Made by a program: the position numbers and the translations under genes
NCBI GenBank assembly: GCA_033026295.1
Contig: CM065178.1
Coordinates: forward strand, 22,211,781-22,275,780
DNA length: 64,000 bases
DNA from: Channa striata
Lineage: Eukaryota > Chordata > Actinopteri > Anabantiformes > Channidae
Reading direction: 5' to 3'
In this document: in pieces, positions 8,104 through 23,100 of the stretch
How the letters are laid out: every line of letters begins with the position of its first letter
Position numbering within the stretch: position 1 is the stretch's first letter
The notes under the pieces: model-generated
The model's input: only the letters and a program-made list of their open reading frames with translations
Database searches by the model: none
Told to the model about the DNA's origin: nothing

Positions 8104-11100
8104 GTATTTCCGTGGGAATCCCACACATGCAGGGTGGTGGTGGTTTTAATGAGGACACTTGACCTTCCACACACATCTCCAAATCTTGTTGGTGTCCTCA
8201 GTCAGGATTAGAGTCAAAGATCACTGGCAGTTTATTCCTGTCAGCCAAAATAACATGATAATAACGATAGAAAAGATGCTTCTGTGTTTGTGATTCGTCC
8301 CGTCCGGCAGCTGCTGAGATCATAAAGTCTTCCTGGTGAACTGTTAACGACCTTCTTAAGCGATATCTCTGTATCTTTGTGTGGATGTGAGCGGGACGTC
8401 TCTCATCTCGTGGCTGGGTGTCTCTCTCATTCATCCAGCACCAGAGTCAATCCAAGACCAGTCACTTCATCCACTTTTAATGGACACTAATCCCTCCGTG
8501 CAGTCATGCACATCAAGTGTGCCGCAAATCAGATTTCTTTTTCTTTTTAAGCCCGGACGAAAACACATTTCAGACTCGTTGACCCAGTTTACTTTAACTC
8601 TCCTCGGAGGGATTTGACTTCAGGTGGTGTTGAAGGCCTGCTGAGCTCTGCACGGTCCGACTTCCCCGTCTGTAACCCAGATGTTGCCCGATTCCACCAA
8701 CAAATGCAAGTGAAGAAAGACGTTGCCCTTTATAAGATGACTGCAGTCACCTGTGAGGCCGCTCACAGCAGATCCCAGGGCTCTGAACGTCCCGCCGTGT
8801 ATCTGCGGGATATTAGCAGCTAATGCATCAAGGGGGATGAAGTGTCAAATGGCTGGTTTGTTCCCGTGGACACTGCATTCATCATAGTTATTGTGAGGCT
8901 GGCGCAGACGCTGAGACAGGCCGGCTGGCCTGTTTCAAACTGAGAGACGTGGTGCGTATCAAAAGTGGCATATCAGATTGGAGCGACTTATCTATGGAAA
9001 TGTATTTTTGGAAAGTGGTTTTACAAGTCATTTCTACAGGACACACTGCTTGGAGTTTAATTTGACTTAAAACGGTGCCGTTGGACAACTGGTTTAGCCA
9101 TGCTTGTTGTCAGTCCTCTGTCTTCCGGCTGCAGCGAAGGCGTGTATACACAGTCAATCATCTTTCCTGTTCTGTTTTATTGCATTCACAGTGTTTTGCA
9201 TTCTGCTCTCCGCGGTGCTGTTACAGACAAATGTGGTACGAACGTTGTCCTGTCTTTGTTTTACTGCTGTGCTTTGCTGGAAACAAGCAGCCGAACCACC
9301 GTTTTTGAATTGCAGCTTTCCATTACATGCATGTTTGAGAGCGTGACTTTCCTGCGTACATGCAGAATTCATGCGCCGAGGCCTCTGCTCTCTGCATCCG
9401 CTGAAGTAGCAGAAGGGCAACAACAGTGTCCCGGTTTGACTAGAAAGAGATTTGCAGTAAATGAGCTCATCCATCAGCAGCGGTGTGCGGGGACAAGGGG
9501 ATGAGGAGGAGGAGGAGGATGATGAAGAGAGATGGTGGCGTGGAGCAGGGGCCAAGCAGAGGCAGCCTTGCGGTGAAATGCGACGGCCGTGGCCTTTCGG
9601 CACTCTCTGACACCTTCCCTCGTCCTTTGGACGTTGCAGCTGGAAGACTTGAGCTTGTCTTAGAGCTAAAGCTTTGCTGTGTATCTGAAAAGCGATGACA
9701 TTTAGGGGGGAGACGTATTTTTTAAGTGTATTAACTGTATCTTCTGTTCATGTGATGATTCTACACCCACTTCTCCCCTTTACATCCAGATTTAGGCTCA
9801 GAAAAATATTCAACATTTCAAACTGATTTCAACGTACGGACATATTCATAATCAGAAGAGCTGCTACAGACGAACCTCCTTATTGGGAGTTTTACCAACG
9901 CTTGTCTGTGCATCACCAGCCAGAGCGTTGAAAGGATTCATTTTGAAGCAGGGAATCTTATTACTCTGCACCAAAATTAGGTTTGTGGATCATAACAGTG
10001 AATCTGTGGAGGTTTAAACAACTGATGTGCAACAAGAGATTTTTGTCTGTGTGTGTCTTTGATCTGTGATACAGCGATGGACAAAACTCTCCCCTGGGTT
10101 CACACGGTAATTTTAAAATTGGAACATAGAAAGAAGCTTTTCATTTGACATGCTGGTGCTACAACTCCACAAAAAAAAATTTTTGTTGTTGTGAAGTGAC
10201 AATATTTTAGTACCACTTTATGTTTTTTTTTTTTTTTTTTTTTAATTGGACTGTTTCTGTGAAGCCAAAGCTGTTGTAGCACATACAGAGTGAAGCCTGG
10301 CTATGTTCCGCGCGAGTATCCTCTGACTTCCTGTGAAAAGCCGTTGCCTTGACGGCCGCATATATCTAAAATCTGTACTAGGCGTCAGGTCGATGGGTTT
10401 TGATTGTGACGTCTGTATGATGGTGTCTCATGCAACACCTCCTGAGGGGTCAAAGGTCATTAGCGGGATCAACCTTTAAACATTAGACTTTATGTACAGT
10501 AGATGCTAAAATACCTAAATTCTTTTTAATCTAGCATTGAGAAATGTTTTAAAATGACTGACTGACAGTTCTGAGTTTGGCACAAAGTGGTGAATTACAA
10601 TTCATCTTTGCCACGTGCTTGTTTTGTACCTAATCATGATGCCTTCACCTGTTACCAATGAACCTGAAGTTTAGACTAAAGTCTAGACTGGTGTTACTTG
10701 AATATTTAACCTCCGCCTTGACTGGTTTTGAATGTGTTGCAGGCATCAAACTGTAAAATAAAGACCAAGTGAATTTAAAAAAAAAAAGGTCCCAACTTTT
10801 CGGGAAACTGGCTTTGGGGGTTTTAAGTGTGTCTATTAAATTTAAATGTTATAAAAATCTTTTGGAATGTCCAATCCGAGCTGAAGCCTCTTTTGCTTCC
10901 CCTCCAATGTCTTCACAGGCGACCAGAGATGACCCAGCGAACACGGGCAGCCCGTCCTTTAACAGCAAACCTCCAGATTCCACAGGAGGAAGTCAGGTGA
11001 AACTGCGAATCATTAAGCCCACATTCATGCTCCTCCCTGTTTTCTTATTTTTACTGTACAAAATGTCAGTTTGTCTTGCATAAGGAGTTTTTTTTTTACT

Positions 11101-14100
11101 CATTGTTTTAATTATGTAGAGATTAATTGCCTGATTATCTGTCATTTCTATAAGCAATGTCACATTAGAAGCACGACTTCCACTCCTGGCCTGCTGCCCA
11201 GTTTGCCTCTGCAGAGGTCACTTGGGGATGCGGCAGCTTCTTTCATGCTTGAAGAAGTGCAGAGCAGCTCAGAAGACAGAAGGATAATAGCTTCTTGGCT
11301 TTTTTTTTTTTTTTTAATCTCTCGTTTTTTTGTACTTTCTTTCAGACTTCGCCAGTTTTCCGCACCCAGGCTGGAAAAAGAGCAGACGTCGTTTTCCTGA
11401 GGAAGCATCTGGAGCACGCCAGGTTAGAGCTGCTGTGCATCTGTGGGTGTTGGGCAAATGTGGAAAAAGTCACCTTTCGGTGTCGACACAGAGCCGGTGG
11501 TGTCTTGGGGACTGCTTTTCACCTATTTATGGGAAAAAAATCACATTTAACAATAACCCAGACTGCAACAGTTTGCTCACTGCGGGCGTACTCAGCCTTC
11601 AGTGCCTCTGTGTCCTGCAGGCAGATGAGTCCTGGCACTGAAAGCGCTGTGGCATTTGGTCCAGTGTGCACGTGTGTGTGTGTGTGTGTGTGTGTGCAAC
11701 CCCCTAACCCCACCACAGGGTGACGAGACAACAACCTCTGGGGGCATCCAAGGGTACTTCCAACTGGCTGACATTTCTGACAGCTTCTGATAGAGCCCGG
11801 AGTGCTGAATTATTCATACAGGTGTTATGGGGAAAGGTTGCCATTTTCACAGGAGAAACTAATTCTCAGATGAATTGTGGCTGTTTATCCCTGCGAGTGA
11901 ATACACGAGTAATGATTTCGGGGTGTGTGATGGCGTTTAGGCCAAATGGCAGGTCATTCTGTCCGCTCACATCTGACCGCTTCTCTGCCCAGAGCAAACC
12001 TCTTTGACGTAATCGTCCACCTTTTGTTTGTCTGCTTAATGGAAATATGAACCATCCGATTATCGCCCTTATCTCCCGCCACAGTAATCGCACCGAGCCG
12101 CAAAAAACACACGTCACCAACCTGTAGTATCTGGCTAGGCTCATACATTTTAGAGTTCTGCTTCAACCCCACAACTATGGAAATGGTTTGAAATCCATCA
12201 GTTGGCTCATTGCAGATGAAACAAACCTCTTTGTTACAGCAAATAACCTTCAGACCACTTTCATCAAAAATTCATTACACACTTATGAATTATGCTTATT
12301 TCTTCTCCTGCCAACAGTGGAAGGAGACAATTAATAACATGGTGTCTGGATGTTTTTCTGAACTGCTGAAACGCTGAAGCTCATTCTTGAAACAAATTTT
12401 GAAAAACCTTGAACCACATTCACCTAGTTAGACACAGGTTTCCGATCTGATTCAACCTTTTTGCAAAACTGAACACTAATCAGCGTAAAAGGCAATTTAA
12501 GTGTAAGTGGCATGTGCGAGTTTAATTGCGACTTCAATAATGGAGCAAAAGGTCGGAGGAGGAGGAGGAGGAGGAGCACGTGATGAGGAAGGACAAGAGC
12601 AGCTATCTGATGAAGCTACAACAAAGACTCGTAGGTTGTGTTTTAGTGTCGTTCTCAGTGACCTCCATAATCAGACAGCGACGGTGCCGTAAACGTTCAC
12701 ACTAGGATGTGCTCCAGAACGGGGACATGTTAAAAAGTATTAGAGGAAACTTGTCATTGTCAAAGATTAAATAGTTTTGAGCTGATTTGCTGGTCAAATC
12801 AGAGGCTTCGTGTGTGTCACTTAAAGTTTGTATTTTGTGTTTGTTTTTGTTAGTTGAGAAAAGGAGATTTCAAGAATTGTGTTTTTATGTGTTCCGAAAA
12901 ATAAAAAATAACAATGCTGGAGGTGATTGTCTTAGTCTGGCATAAAGATGGGACGCAGCCAAGAAGTAGACCCAGGCCTTTAAAACCCTCACAGATTTCA
13001 TGTGTCGGTGTGGATTGTTATTAAGGTTTTATTGTTAGCTGTGTCAATCTGCTTTTAGTGTTTATGCTAAGCGAGGCCAAGCTCATTGTGTTTAACAAAA
13101 TAGCAAAATTATTTTAAAAAATAACCTTTTTGCATGTTGAGAGCAGCATGGTCACGTTTATGGCCCATTAAGTGCAGGTTCAGTTTTTTTATCAGATTCT
13201 TTTGACTTCCGCTGCATCATGTGATGGTAAAGATGATGTGACTCTGTGACATGTTTAATTTTAGTTTTCCTGTCCTTGTTGTGAGGATCCCTCCGTCTTC
13301 CTGTTGGTGATTTGAAGGTTTTGGCTTGACTTTGGTTCTAAAGTGTATCGCCTCAGTACTCTGGGCCTTACCTCTGCCCCATTGCCATTTATTGCATTAG
13401 TAGCCAAAATGAATGCAGGGAACCTATTGTAACCTCCCAAACAGTGCATGCCCTCACAAGATGGCACATGATCCACATCAGTGTGTTCTGACTGCAATCA
13501 TTCGCTGCAATGCCTCACTGTGTTCTGATAATATAATTAAAGATCAGCTCGGCTGTGAATCAAACTTTGCTGCTTCTATGGAGCCGAGCTCATTCCGTAG
13601 ATACTGTCGAGTGATGAATAATACTTTGTCAAACACGACTAAATCTCATCCGCATCAGTGAGCCAATAAACATGCAGCACGACACACTGACTTGTCTGCT
13701 TTGCTAAGAAAACACTGTACTCCAACTTTGTGTGTTCATTTGTTTTTCTGCAGCCGTAGTTCTAGTAGTAGAACCACATCAGGTTTTCTAATGGTTCCCA
13801 GTTTGATTTGTCTGGCAGTGAATATTTCTTGACTGAGCAGCCGGTGAAAAAGTCTGTATATTTGGATAGTTTGAGCATCAATTATTCATATTATTAGTCA
13901 TATTCTTTACCTTTGTGGCAGTGACATAAACGTGTCTTAAATACAAAACAGTGTTTGTGTTAAAGGAGTTTGACGTGTCGTGGGGAATTAAATGGTTGGT
14001 CACACCGTTTAACGTCGCGTTTCCCAACAAAATCACTCAAAGAACAGCATTTTACAATATCAAACTACGTGTTTAAAAGAGCCCTAAACCTTTTTTCATA

Positions 14101-17100
14101 CACTGTTGAAAATGGGACACAATTTTAAAGATATTCATTTGAATGTGACTTTACATCATAACCTCAAACTGTTTTTGTAAATTTGATGATATTGGTTTCA
14201 GCCGTGCATTAATGCCACGAACGTGCAGTTCCTGGCTTTGTTCACAGTGTGGAAGCAAACCACGATGCTCCATGAAACTACGTGGATTATCATTTGGGTT
14301 TGTTTTTCCTGCTGTTTCCTTCCTGTCTTGTCCCGGTAGACACTACAAAAGCCTAATGAGGGTGTTTTGGCTCTCATCCTCACCTCGCTGTCATCTCTGA
14401 CTGTGTTGTCTCGGTCTGCCATTTGTCTGTGGCGATGTAGACGTGAAACATCCCACGCTGTCTTGTCAACGCCAGCGTGAAGCCTGCTTTTCATCACGAT
14501 GCATGGCTGACTGATAACACTTCTCCACTCACAGTCTTCTGCTAGATTTATAATTAGCATTTAATTATGAACTGTGCATGAACTCGTCACATTGCCGCGA
14601 CCTGCGAATTTCACTTTTGTCACCACTTGGATGTTTAAAAATTCATGCACAGGTATTTCTGATGACGTGAGAGTAGAGCCGCACAGTCTTCGTGGGACTA
14701 ATCGGTGTAAAGACACCTCGCCTACCGCAAACTCTATCCATTTGGTTGCCTGGCAACAAGCAGCCACCCAAAGGCTCCTGTGATCAGATCTGTTAAACTG
14801 TCCCCCTCTACCATCACCAACCTTTCTCTGTGCACATATGTCTGATTTTGTTCATGTTGCATCCTTTTTTTTTTAACTACCCATCAAATCCTAGTTGCTT
14901 TCTTTATTGAGCTTTTCATGCCAGCCTCCGATTTGTGGTCATGATTCACTCTCACGGAGAGAAAAACCATAATGGGGTTTCACTTCAGAGTTTCTTGGCT
15001 TTCAAAGTTTCATTGTGTGTTTGTGCATTGATGATACACTGCTTCGTCTCAATGCCTTTTATTTTCACGTCGTGCCAAATGCTGCAGCCTGTCATTGACT
15101 CGGCACATTCCTCCTGTCAGCTTCCGTCTCTCTCTCTTTCCCCCTCGGCACATTATTGTTCAGCTTTCATGTTACACTCGCGCAACCAGCACTGTTGTCA
15201 CAAACATTTGTGCATGTGGTGCATCAAACACAAGCGGAGAGAGACCACCGCTTGCCTGCCAGCGTGGAGACGTTAACCAATTTTTTTTTTTTTTTAAAGT
15301 CACTTTAGCGCAAAGAGCTAACAAAATTAGTCACGTCTGAGGCAAGGTCATTGAGCCACCTCCCACACTCTTGGCAGCCGGCAGCTACTCCAGGGAAAAT
15401 CTTTTTGCATATTTGAAGCTACGAGTCATTAGCGATGCTGATAGAAACACACTTTAATTAAGACTGCTGCATTTTGGACTTAGATGTCACATCTGAAGAT
15501 TAATAAGTAATATCAAGGGTGTGGTGGTATGTAAATAGAACAGACATGCCTCGGAGCTAAACTGGTGCACTCGGTGTATCACCGAATGGAGCCAAATTAG
15601 CATGCTGAAACACAAGTGCTCTGTGCCCCCCCCCCCTCCTCCTAGGCTGAAGTGCTTGGCTCCACTTGTGGGCGAAATATTACCAGCCAGCTGCTCACTA
15701 GATAACAAATAAGAACTGGAGCAGCAGAGGGTTGGAACATATGCAGGCGTTTGTGCCTTTGCTCGTCTGGTTTCACCCTAACAAAGAAATCTAGTATGTC
15801 GGGAAAAAGGCCACAAGAATATTGTCAGGTCGCCGTGGCTCTGAGATCTCACTCGTCTTATTGTTTTGTGTAATCAGGAAATTGAGCGTAAAAAAGAAAA
15901 AGCTTCAAAGTCGCTCTGGACAGCTGGGGTTGCCAGATAACATCCAATAAATCTACTGACTCCGTTTGCCTCAACGTGCAGCATTTGTAAAGCTGGAATA
16001 CAAACACTGAATAGTTTTGTACATCCGTATTTTTGGAGTCCTTGAAACTCTTTCTGAAAACATGCAAATTCGAGACGTAGAAACTAATTTGTTAACTGAC
16101 AACATCAAGCGCAGTTTGGTGTTTGATTACAGCGGGAAAGGTCCAGTTCAGCTTATTTATATGGCATCAAATCAGACTTTTTCCATAGCGGGATCCAAAA
16201 CCTACAGGATTGTAAAGAGCCACCCACTGAGCAACAGCTAGGAACAACTGCACTGACTGAAAAGAAGCCTTCAGCAGCTCCAGGTTCGGGGGGGGGGTGT
16301 CCACTTTCACCCACCCTGAACCTGTGTGGGGAGAAGAGATGAGACTTGAAATGGAGAAAGGAGTCGCTGCAACCGTTTCGTCTGTTTAACATGACTGGCT
16401 TTTAGGTCTCATACAGTGAGCGTCACTAGGAAGAACTGGCACCAAACCGGCATTTTCAACTCCATGTATACGCTAGAAATCAAAAAATAACAATAATACT
16501 GAATTATTCCCAACCCTATAGACTGTATCATTCCCTGTACAGCAGTGGTGGATGTATATGTACTTTACTTAAGTAGATTTAATTATGGCTGCTTTGACTA
16601 TTTGACTTCATTTTCTCTGCATTTCTCATCATTGTTACCACTTTTTCCATTTTTTTTTATGAAAACAAATCACTACAGAGACAGTCGTGGTGTCATTTCC
16701 TCTTACCATGGTGTTATTTGAAAGACTTATTTCACAAATTAACGGTACTCAAAGTGAGCTAGTATGAAGTAATTTTACTCTTTGGCTTCCTGAACTTGAA
16801 CTTTGTGTTCAACTTTTCACTTTAAATCGCATTCATTTTAGTTCTGAACTAGATTCCAGGACCAAATAATCGTACAGCGGTTGCAGTTTATATCACCTTG
16901 ACTCCCCACTCCAGCTCTCGGAGCAGCCTGCACTTTGACCTCCATTTTCGGCCTACTTCAATCACGAGAAGGCCAACCCCTGACGTGAAATGATTCAGAA
17001 ACACTGAGGCGTTTTAGCTCCGCCAGGCTCCTGGCAAAGTCACCTCGACAGTTGCGTCCGCGCCTGCGTCTCTCATGCAGAAGTAATTACACGTGCAGAA

Positions 17101-20100
17101 CGGCTAAAACAGGCAAAGCGTGTTTGTGGAAAGGTTACGGTTGGAAGCTAAACCGCCATAATTAAGTCATTAATCTGGCCAGATGTGATGCTGTAGTTGG
17201 GTGTCATGTGGCTGCTCTGCTGTGCTCGGATTTGGATGATTTACCCTGTGTTTATGGTTTTGTGAGCTTGACTGTAACTCATCATCTTTTGATATTTTTG
17301 TTTGTCAGTGTGAAGGCTTGACATTTGTTTTGTGTTTGTTTTTCATTTGTGCCATTTGCATTGTTGGAAAATGAACTTATATCGTTACTGGTGGCCATTT
17401 CCTCTGTATGTGTGGCTCTTTGCAGACATTTGGCATCAGCGATTAAGCGAGGCCAGAGCTACTTCCACCTGCTGCTGAAAGAAGAACAGGAGGAGCAGGA
17501 AGCGGAGGAGAGGCGGCGGATGAGGAGGGAGGAGCAGCTGAGAGCCGAGCCACAACCTCCCAGTTTCTCCTCCGACTCGGACAGCGATTCAGAAGGGTGA
17601 GGCAGCAACTCGCATCGGCTCGGGTACAAGATGTGTGTCCTTTGTTTAAAAGAGTTCCACGATATCTCGCTCTATCACACTCGATGTAGTTGAGTAACTA
17701 GCATACTTTTGTCTTAATATTACAATGAACAACCTAATGAGGTTAAGACGCAGACTCTGAAATGCAACATCTGTGGTTTGTCTAGTCAGCTTCATGTCTC
17801 AGTTGCTATTTCCTGTCATCTGTCTGTTGCTGACTGCCTAATAAATGTACAAAATATCTGTCCCACGTTTTTCCCGATCAAAGTGAGGAGATACTTTTGA
17901 TATTGATATGGAAGTATAATTAATGTCACTGTTCCCATGCTCAGGTGGCCTGTGCCTGCAGCATCCAGCTGTTCCAGTGAGAACAACGCAAGTTGGCGCA
18001 GCAAGAAGAAGCATTTAGCGCGACCTTTCACCCCTCTCTATTACTCTCTGACCTCCCCTCTGCTGAGTGAAGCTCCAAGGTGAGGTCACAATAACCTGCT
18101 CAGGCTGATCCTTCAGTGGCCTGTAAACGAGCCTGTGTGTGTTGTACAGTTATAACGGTCCTTCGTGTTGTGATGTTGATGGTACCCAAATAACAACTTT
18201 GCAAAGCTCTGACATTATAAATGAATAGTTTGTCGAATAAGGATAAAATCAAGGCGCAATTAAACATCAAAGCTAAGATGATCAAACGGGTGGACTGACC
18301 ACACTCTAAACCACCGTAAAAAAAAAAAAGCGCGACGTTTGACGATGATTTAATTTTCAGGATTCTCTGTACTGGATCCGCCTCCTCCTGTCACTGTTCA
18401 TCTGTTCGATTCATGTCAAGCAGATGTGTTACTCCACCTCAGCAAACATCAAACACACAAAAACAAACAGGCAGATCGCCGAATATTTAATGCACCACAT
18501 CTGACAATGACAGATACTCCTGATTCTTTCATTTTGTATGCCTTTCATACCGCAGCTTCCTTTGATGCTCCGTGAACTGAAACCTTTCGGAAACACATGC
18601 CAGGAAAAAAAAAAAGTTCTCCCTGACAAATCTGCCTTGTTACAAATTCAGGTGTTGTAAATGAAGGATCATGAAAGCCGCATTGAGTGGGTTCTGCTCG
18701 GCGAGTGTCATGCTGCACTGCTTTGATCGTCTGTAGAGGACCTGATAGCAACACTGCCTCCAACCCACAAGCGTTTGAATTAAAGTGCAAGTTGTGTTGT
18801 GACAAGTGTAATGTCTTTGAAAATAATTTAAACGGGAAAGCAGGCGCATTAGGTGCATTTAGTTTGGAAGCTTGGAGACACCTGTTGAACCTGTTGAAGG
18901 GTTCGCTCTCCGCTTTAAGCTGTAACATGCAACTTAAACTACTGCAGCAGTGGCACGACAGATCCACCGAGTCTCCACACTCCCTGCTCCACCACGCGTA
19001 ATCTTCATCTGCTAAACTTGGACACTGTCTCCACAGTCCTTCAGATTTTTCTCATTGTCATATTGCAATAAAGGAGAATTCATCAAAAACCTACTAATTG
19101 AGCAAAAATTCTCTCATTGGTTATTTAGAAGAAAATATCGCAGCTCTGCTGAGTTTACTGCAGGCATTGACCCCACGTCTGCAAAATAAAAATATAGTTT
19201 CTAAAATAAACTAGAGAAATGTACATATTGTGGTTTTAAGTTTAATAATTCTGACGTGTTTGATTTGTTGAAATAAATAGAAAAAGTGGCTTAACGGTGG
19301 GAAAGCAAGTGACTGTTTGCATTGCAATGCAAATGTAAGTAGACATACACTCACTGGCCACTTTATTAGGTACAATCTAATGCAGTCCATTATAACAGTT
19401 CTGCCATGAATTCTGCTTTTACAGTGTCATACTTTTTAAGATGAAACTGTCAAAAAGATGATAATCCTGCTTCATATTATTGAGGCCATAGTGGTTGGTG
19501 GAGTCTGCGTAATAAGAAGAGGTGGCACTAAAGATTTGGCCCCCTCATTCATTTTTAAATGGGGTGGACGTTTGAGCAGTTTCAACTTAGAAACTGAGTG
19601 AGTTAGACTTATACTGGGAATTATCTTTCATAAACGGCTTTGAATTTTAAAATCAACCTGTCTCCAGTGTGTAGACGCACAAAATATGAGAAGGTCTTCT
19701 TGGGCTTCTTTACTTATATATTTGCAGAACACGCCAGTCTGACGTGAGACAACGAAGTCGTTATCTCGTCTCCAGTTGTGCCCAAACGCCACCAGCGATG
19801 AACCCACAATGACTGGGGAGACATGAACGATCACATGCTTCAGACACATCTGTGAAGGGTCACGGGGAGCAGTTGTTCGTCTGCATTTAAAGCTACAAAA
19901 ACCCAAACCGAACGTTTTGTAATTTAAACTATTTTAGACATGATCTGAGAGGAATTTCAGCTGGATGCTTAATACGCACGTTTAAACGAATCGTAATAAT
20001 TCATCTTTAACACTGACTGTGAGTGATTTGTGTCCTTTTATATCAGTAGTTTAAAGATGATTCTTGGCCTAGAAGCAGTAATTGAGGAAACGACCTCACC

Positions 20101-23100
20101 TCAATCTTTGTTTTGATCATATCACACAAGCTCCGCCAGCAAAAGGGTTTTGCCATAAAAATATAAATGTTGAAATGTTTTAGGACACAATGTAATGAAA
20201 TGGAAAATAATTAAAGTCAGCACGTCAGCATAGATTTACACAGAATTATAGTCTCATAAAGCATTTACTCGTAATTAAGTGGTTTAAAAAATGCCACATA
20301 GTCAGGTCTTTGTTGTGGCCTGTTTTCCTCCTCCTCGTGGATCTGATGGATGATTCCTTCACGCCTTACATTTGTCTGTTCCACAGGGACATATGCTCTC
20401 TGTACAGCCGGTGTTTATGATACATCTCCTCTGACTCCACATGCATTTGCTGCGACATTATTGCCACTGTCAGAACGCAGCCTTGTTTTCTGGCGAGACC
20501 CGTGGAAAATAAGCCCGTTTGAAGGCTGTTACCTGACACCTGACAGATCCTAATCTAGCAGACTATCAGCCTGACAGACAAATGGCCTCGTCGATAATGA
20601 AAAGCGCTTGAAGTGACCCGGGGCAGCACCATTTGTGTGCAAGGAGGGGTGGGGGTGAGGCACAAAAGGAGACAGAATTCATATTGTGTCTGATGTGTTT
20701 GGAGAAATCATGGCAATGATGTGGCCATAAAGCCTCAAAGCGTGAAAGTGTCGTGGTGATGGATGGCACCTCGTGACGGCAGGTGACACTGTAACCAAGC
20801 CTGCAGAGATGCCGCGTTTTGCATTGGCTTCCCCTACAGCAGCTCTTATATCCCTTATTTCTTTTTATTTTACCTTTTTATTTGAAGATCAAAAATTACG
20901 TTTTTAAATTGTCCTGGTAACAGTGATGGCCGTCCGCTTTGAAAGACCTTCTTTTTAATGCAGAAATGTTTTTCTTTATTCAATCACCTGGTCTCATTCA
21001 AGATCAAGCTGGTTTGGTTTTGTTTTTATCCTGTGATTTTTCTCTCCTAAAAACAAAAAAACGATGTCTGCATCTCTGCACAGTGAAAGAAAATATAAAT
21101 TTAACCATAAGACAGTACTTGCTCTGAACTCTGCCCTAAAAGAGATTTTATATAACACATATATGTTTTAATCAGATCTGGCACTACTGTTTCATCAAAA
21201 GGACCAGAGCTATGAAAAGCCTCTCAGGGCAGACCTCTGCAGAGAAGGGGATTGTGGGTAACTATAGGCCACACCACACACCCTCTGAATCTCACCTCAT
21301 CGACCGAGCTGAATGGAGAATGTCAGGACTCGGCATGGAAACGGGAATAGAACCGGAAAAGTAGAAAAGAATGGTATCCGTTTATATCTGCCTGGATGTT
21401 CACGCTGATTTTTATATCATATTTATAAATGGTCTGCGCTTACGTAGCACTTTTCTACCTGTTGGTACTCAAAGCACTTCACACTGTCAGTGTCTTGTTC
21501 AAGAACACGTCAACGTGTGACTGGAGGAGCCGGGGATCGAACATGCAACTGTAGGATTTGTAGTTTAACATATTCTATGTTTTACTGCTGTTTCATCCAG
21601 TCCTTGGTGTGTTCACTGTGGTTTCACTAAACAGGCAAATTTAGTCTGGGTCCGATGACGTGCTACACGTGGGCCACAAACTGTTGGCTTAATTATAATT
21701 CAAATAGTCACAATGTAGCGTTTGGCCTTTAAAACGACTCCTGTCATCTCTGAAAATATTCATAGGTTTGTCCAGTAACAGGATTATTAAATACATCACA
21801 TGCTCATCTGAGCAATGAATGCAGAAACCAACTGCCAGGACTACAACACCTGTCCTGTACATAACCACTACATGGACTTCAAAATAAAAGATCAGTGGAT
21901 TTCTCATTTGGTGCTTCGTTAAATTGTTAACACATTTCTCAGATTCTCATATTTTCACCCCTTCATGTAAGAAACCAAACGTTGCCATCATTCACTATTA
22001 GTAGTTATGTTAATACATAAAGAGGAAAGTGAACTTTGTTACAAGTCTGATCGTGTCCAACCCAGTAAATGTCACTTTGAATACATTTTGTAAATTAAAT
22101 TTTTCCAGTTTAATCCAAGTTGCTCAGGATTATATATTCTACAGTTATCCACATGCATCCATTGACATTAAACAGGAGCTTTTTATTTCCATTTTATTAT
22201 ATCAGAAGACACCCAGCTCTAAATTACCATTAAACATCAGGATCTTAGCAGCCTTTTTCGAGTCACTGTGCCTTGATTCTGTTGACTGCTTTTACTGGCA
22301 GTAAGTGATGGCCTCTCCACATGGGCTGCCAGCGGAATTTAGAACTGTATGAAATCTGTTATTATCCACCACTTGGTGCACGGTGAAGTCTGAGTAAATC
22401 TCTGAAATGTGTTCGCATACAAACCCACCGTCTCTCAGCTCACTTCACCAGTGGCCCCTGGACGTTCCCAGAGCCCGACGTAAAACTAAAAAATACATGC
22501 ATCTAAAATCGGGAATTACTTTTTTAAGGACATTTGATTGAAGGAGTCCATTTACCTGTTGGTGAAGAGTTTCATTTTTGAAATTTTGGTTGAATTCACT
22601 CCAGGCTCCTTTTCTTGTCTTCTGCATTTTGGTTGAGCGTGAAGTCGTCTGCCTCTGCACATAAAATACCGATAGGAAAATGGAATTTGATAGTAAAATT
22701 TGTCATTTCTGTTGCGGGAATGTGATGTTTTTATCATCATCAGTGATGATAGTAAAAGCATAGCGATGGACTACGAACAGATCTACATGGATGTTGACAC
22801 CCGTGTGTTTGTGCTGCTGCAGGGAGGTCATCTACCGCCAGCTCTGCTGTCTGAACTGGCTGCTCGAGGCCTTGACTCTGGACCGTCCGGGCAGAATCGG
22901 CCCACTCATTGCCTGCTGGGATCCCAAGTAAGTTATTCCAGGGTCAAAGGTTTTTTTATCGCCCACCCACACGAACACAACTGACCAGTGATCAGTTGGA
23001 GCAGATGCACCGATACACACTTTGCCTCAGAGTTGCCTTTTTTTAAAATGATATTCAGTCAGCTGACCCTCCTCAATTGTTATGACCAACTAAAATTGAA

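Noticed and set aside
8614..8730. Exon-like segment with GVEGLLSSARSDFPVCNPDV
   Set aside because: Splice-like ends exist (TTCAG and CAA|GTGAAG), but its phase does not fit between 8103 and 10919 in the ccdc60 model.
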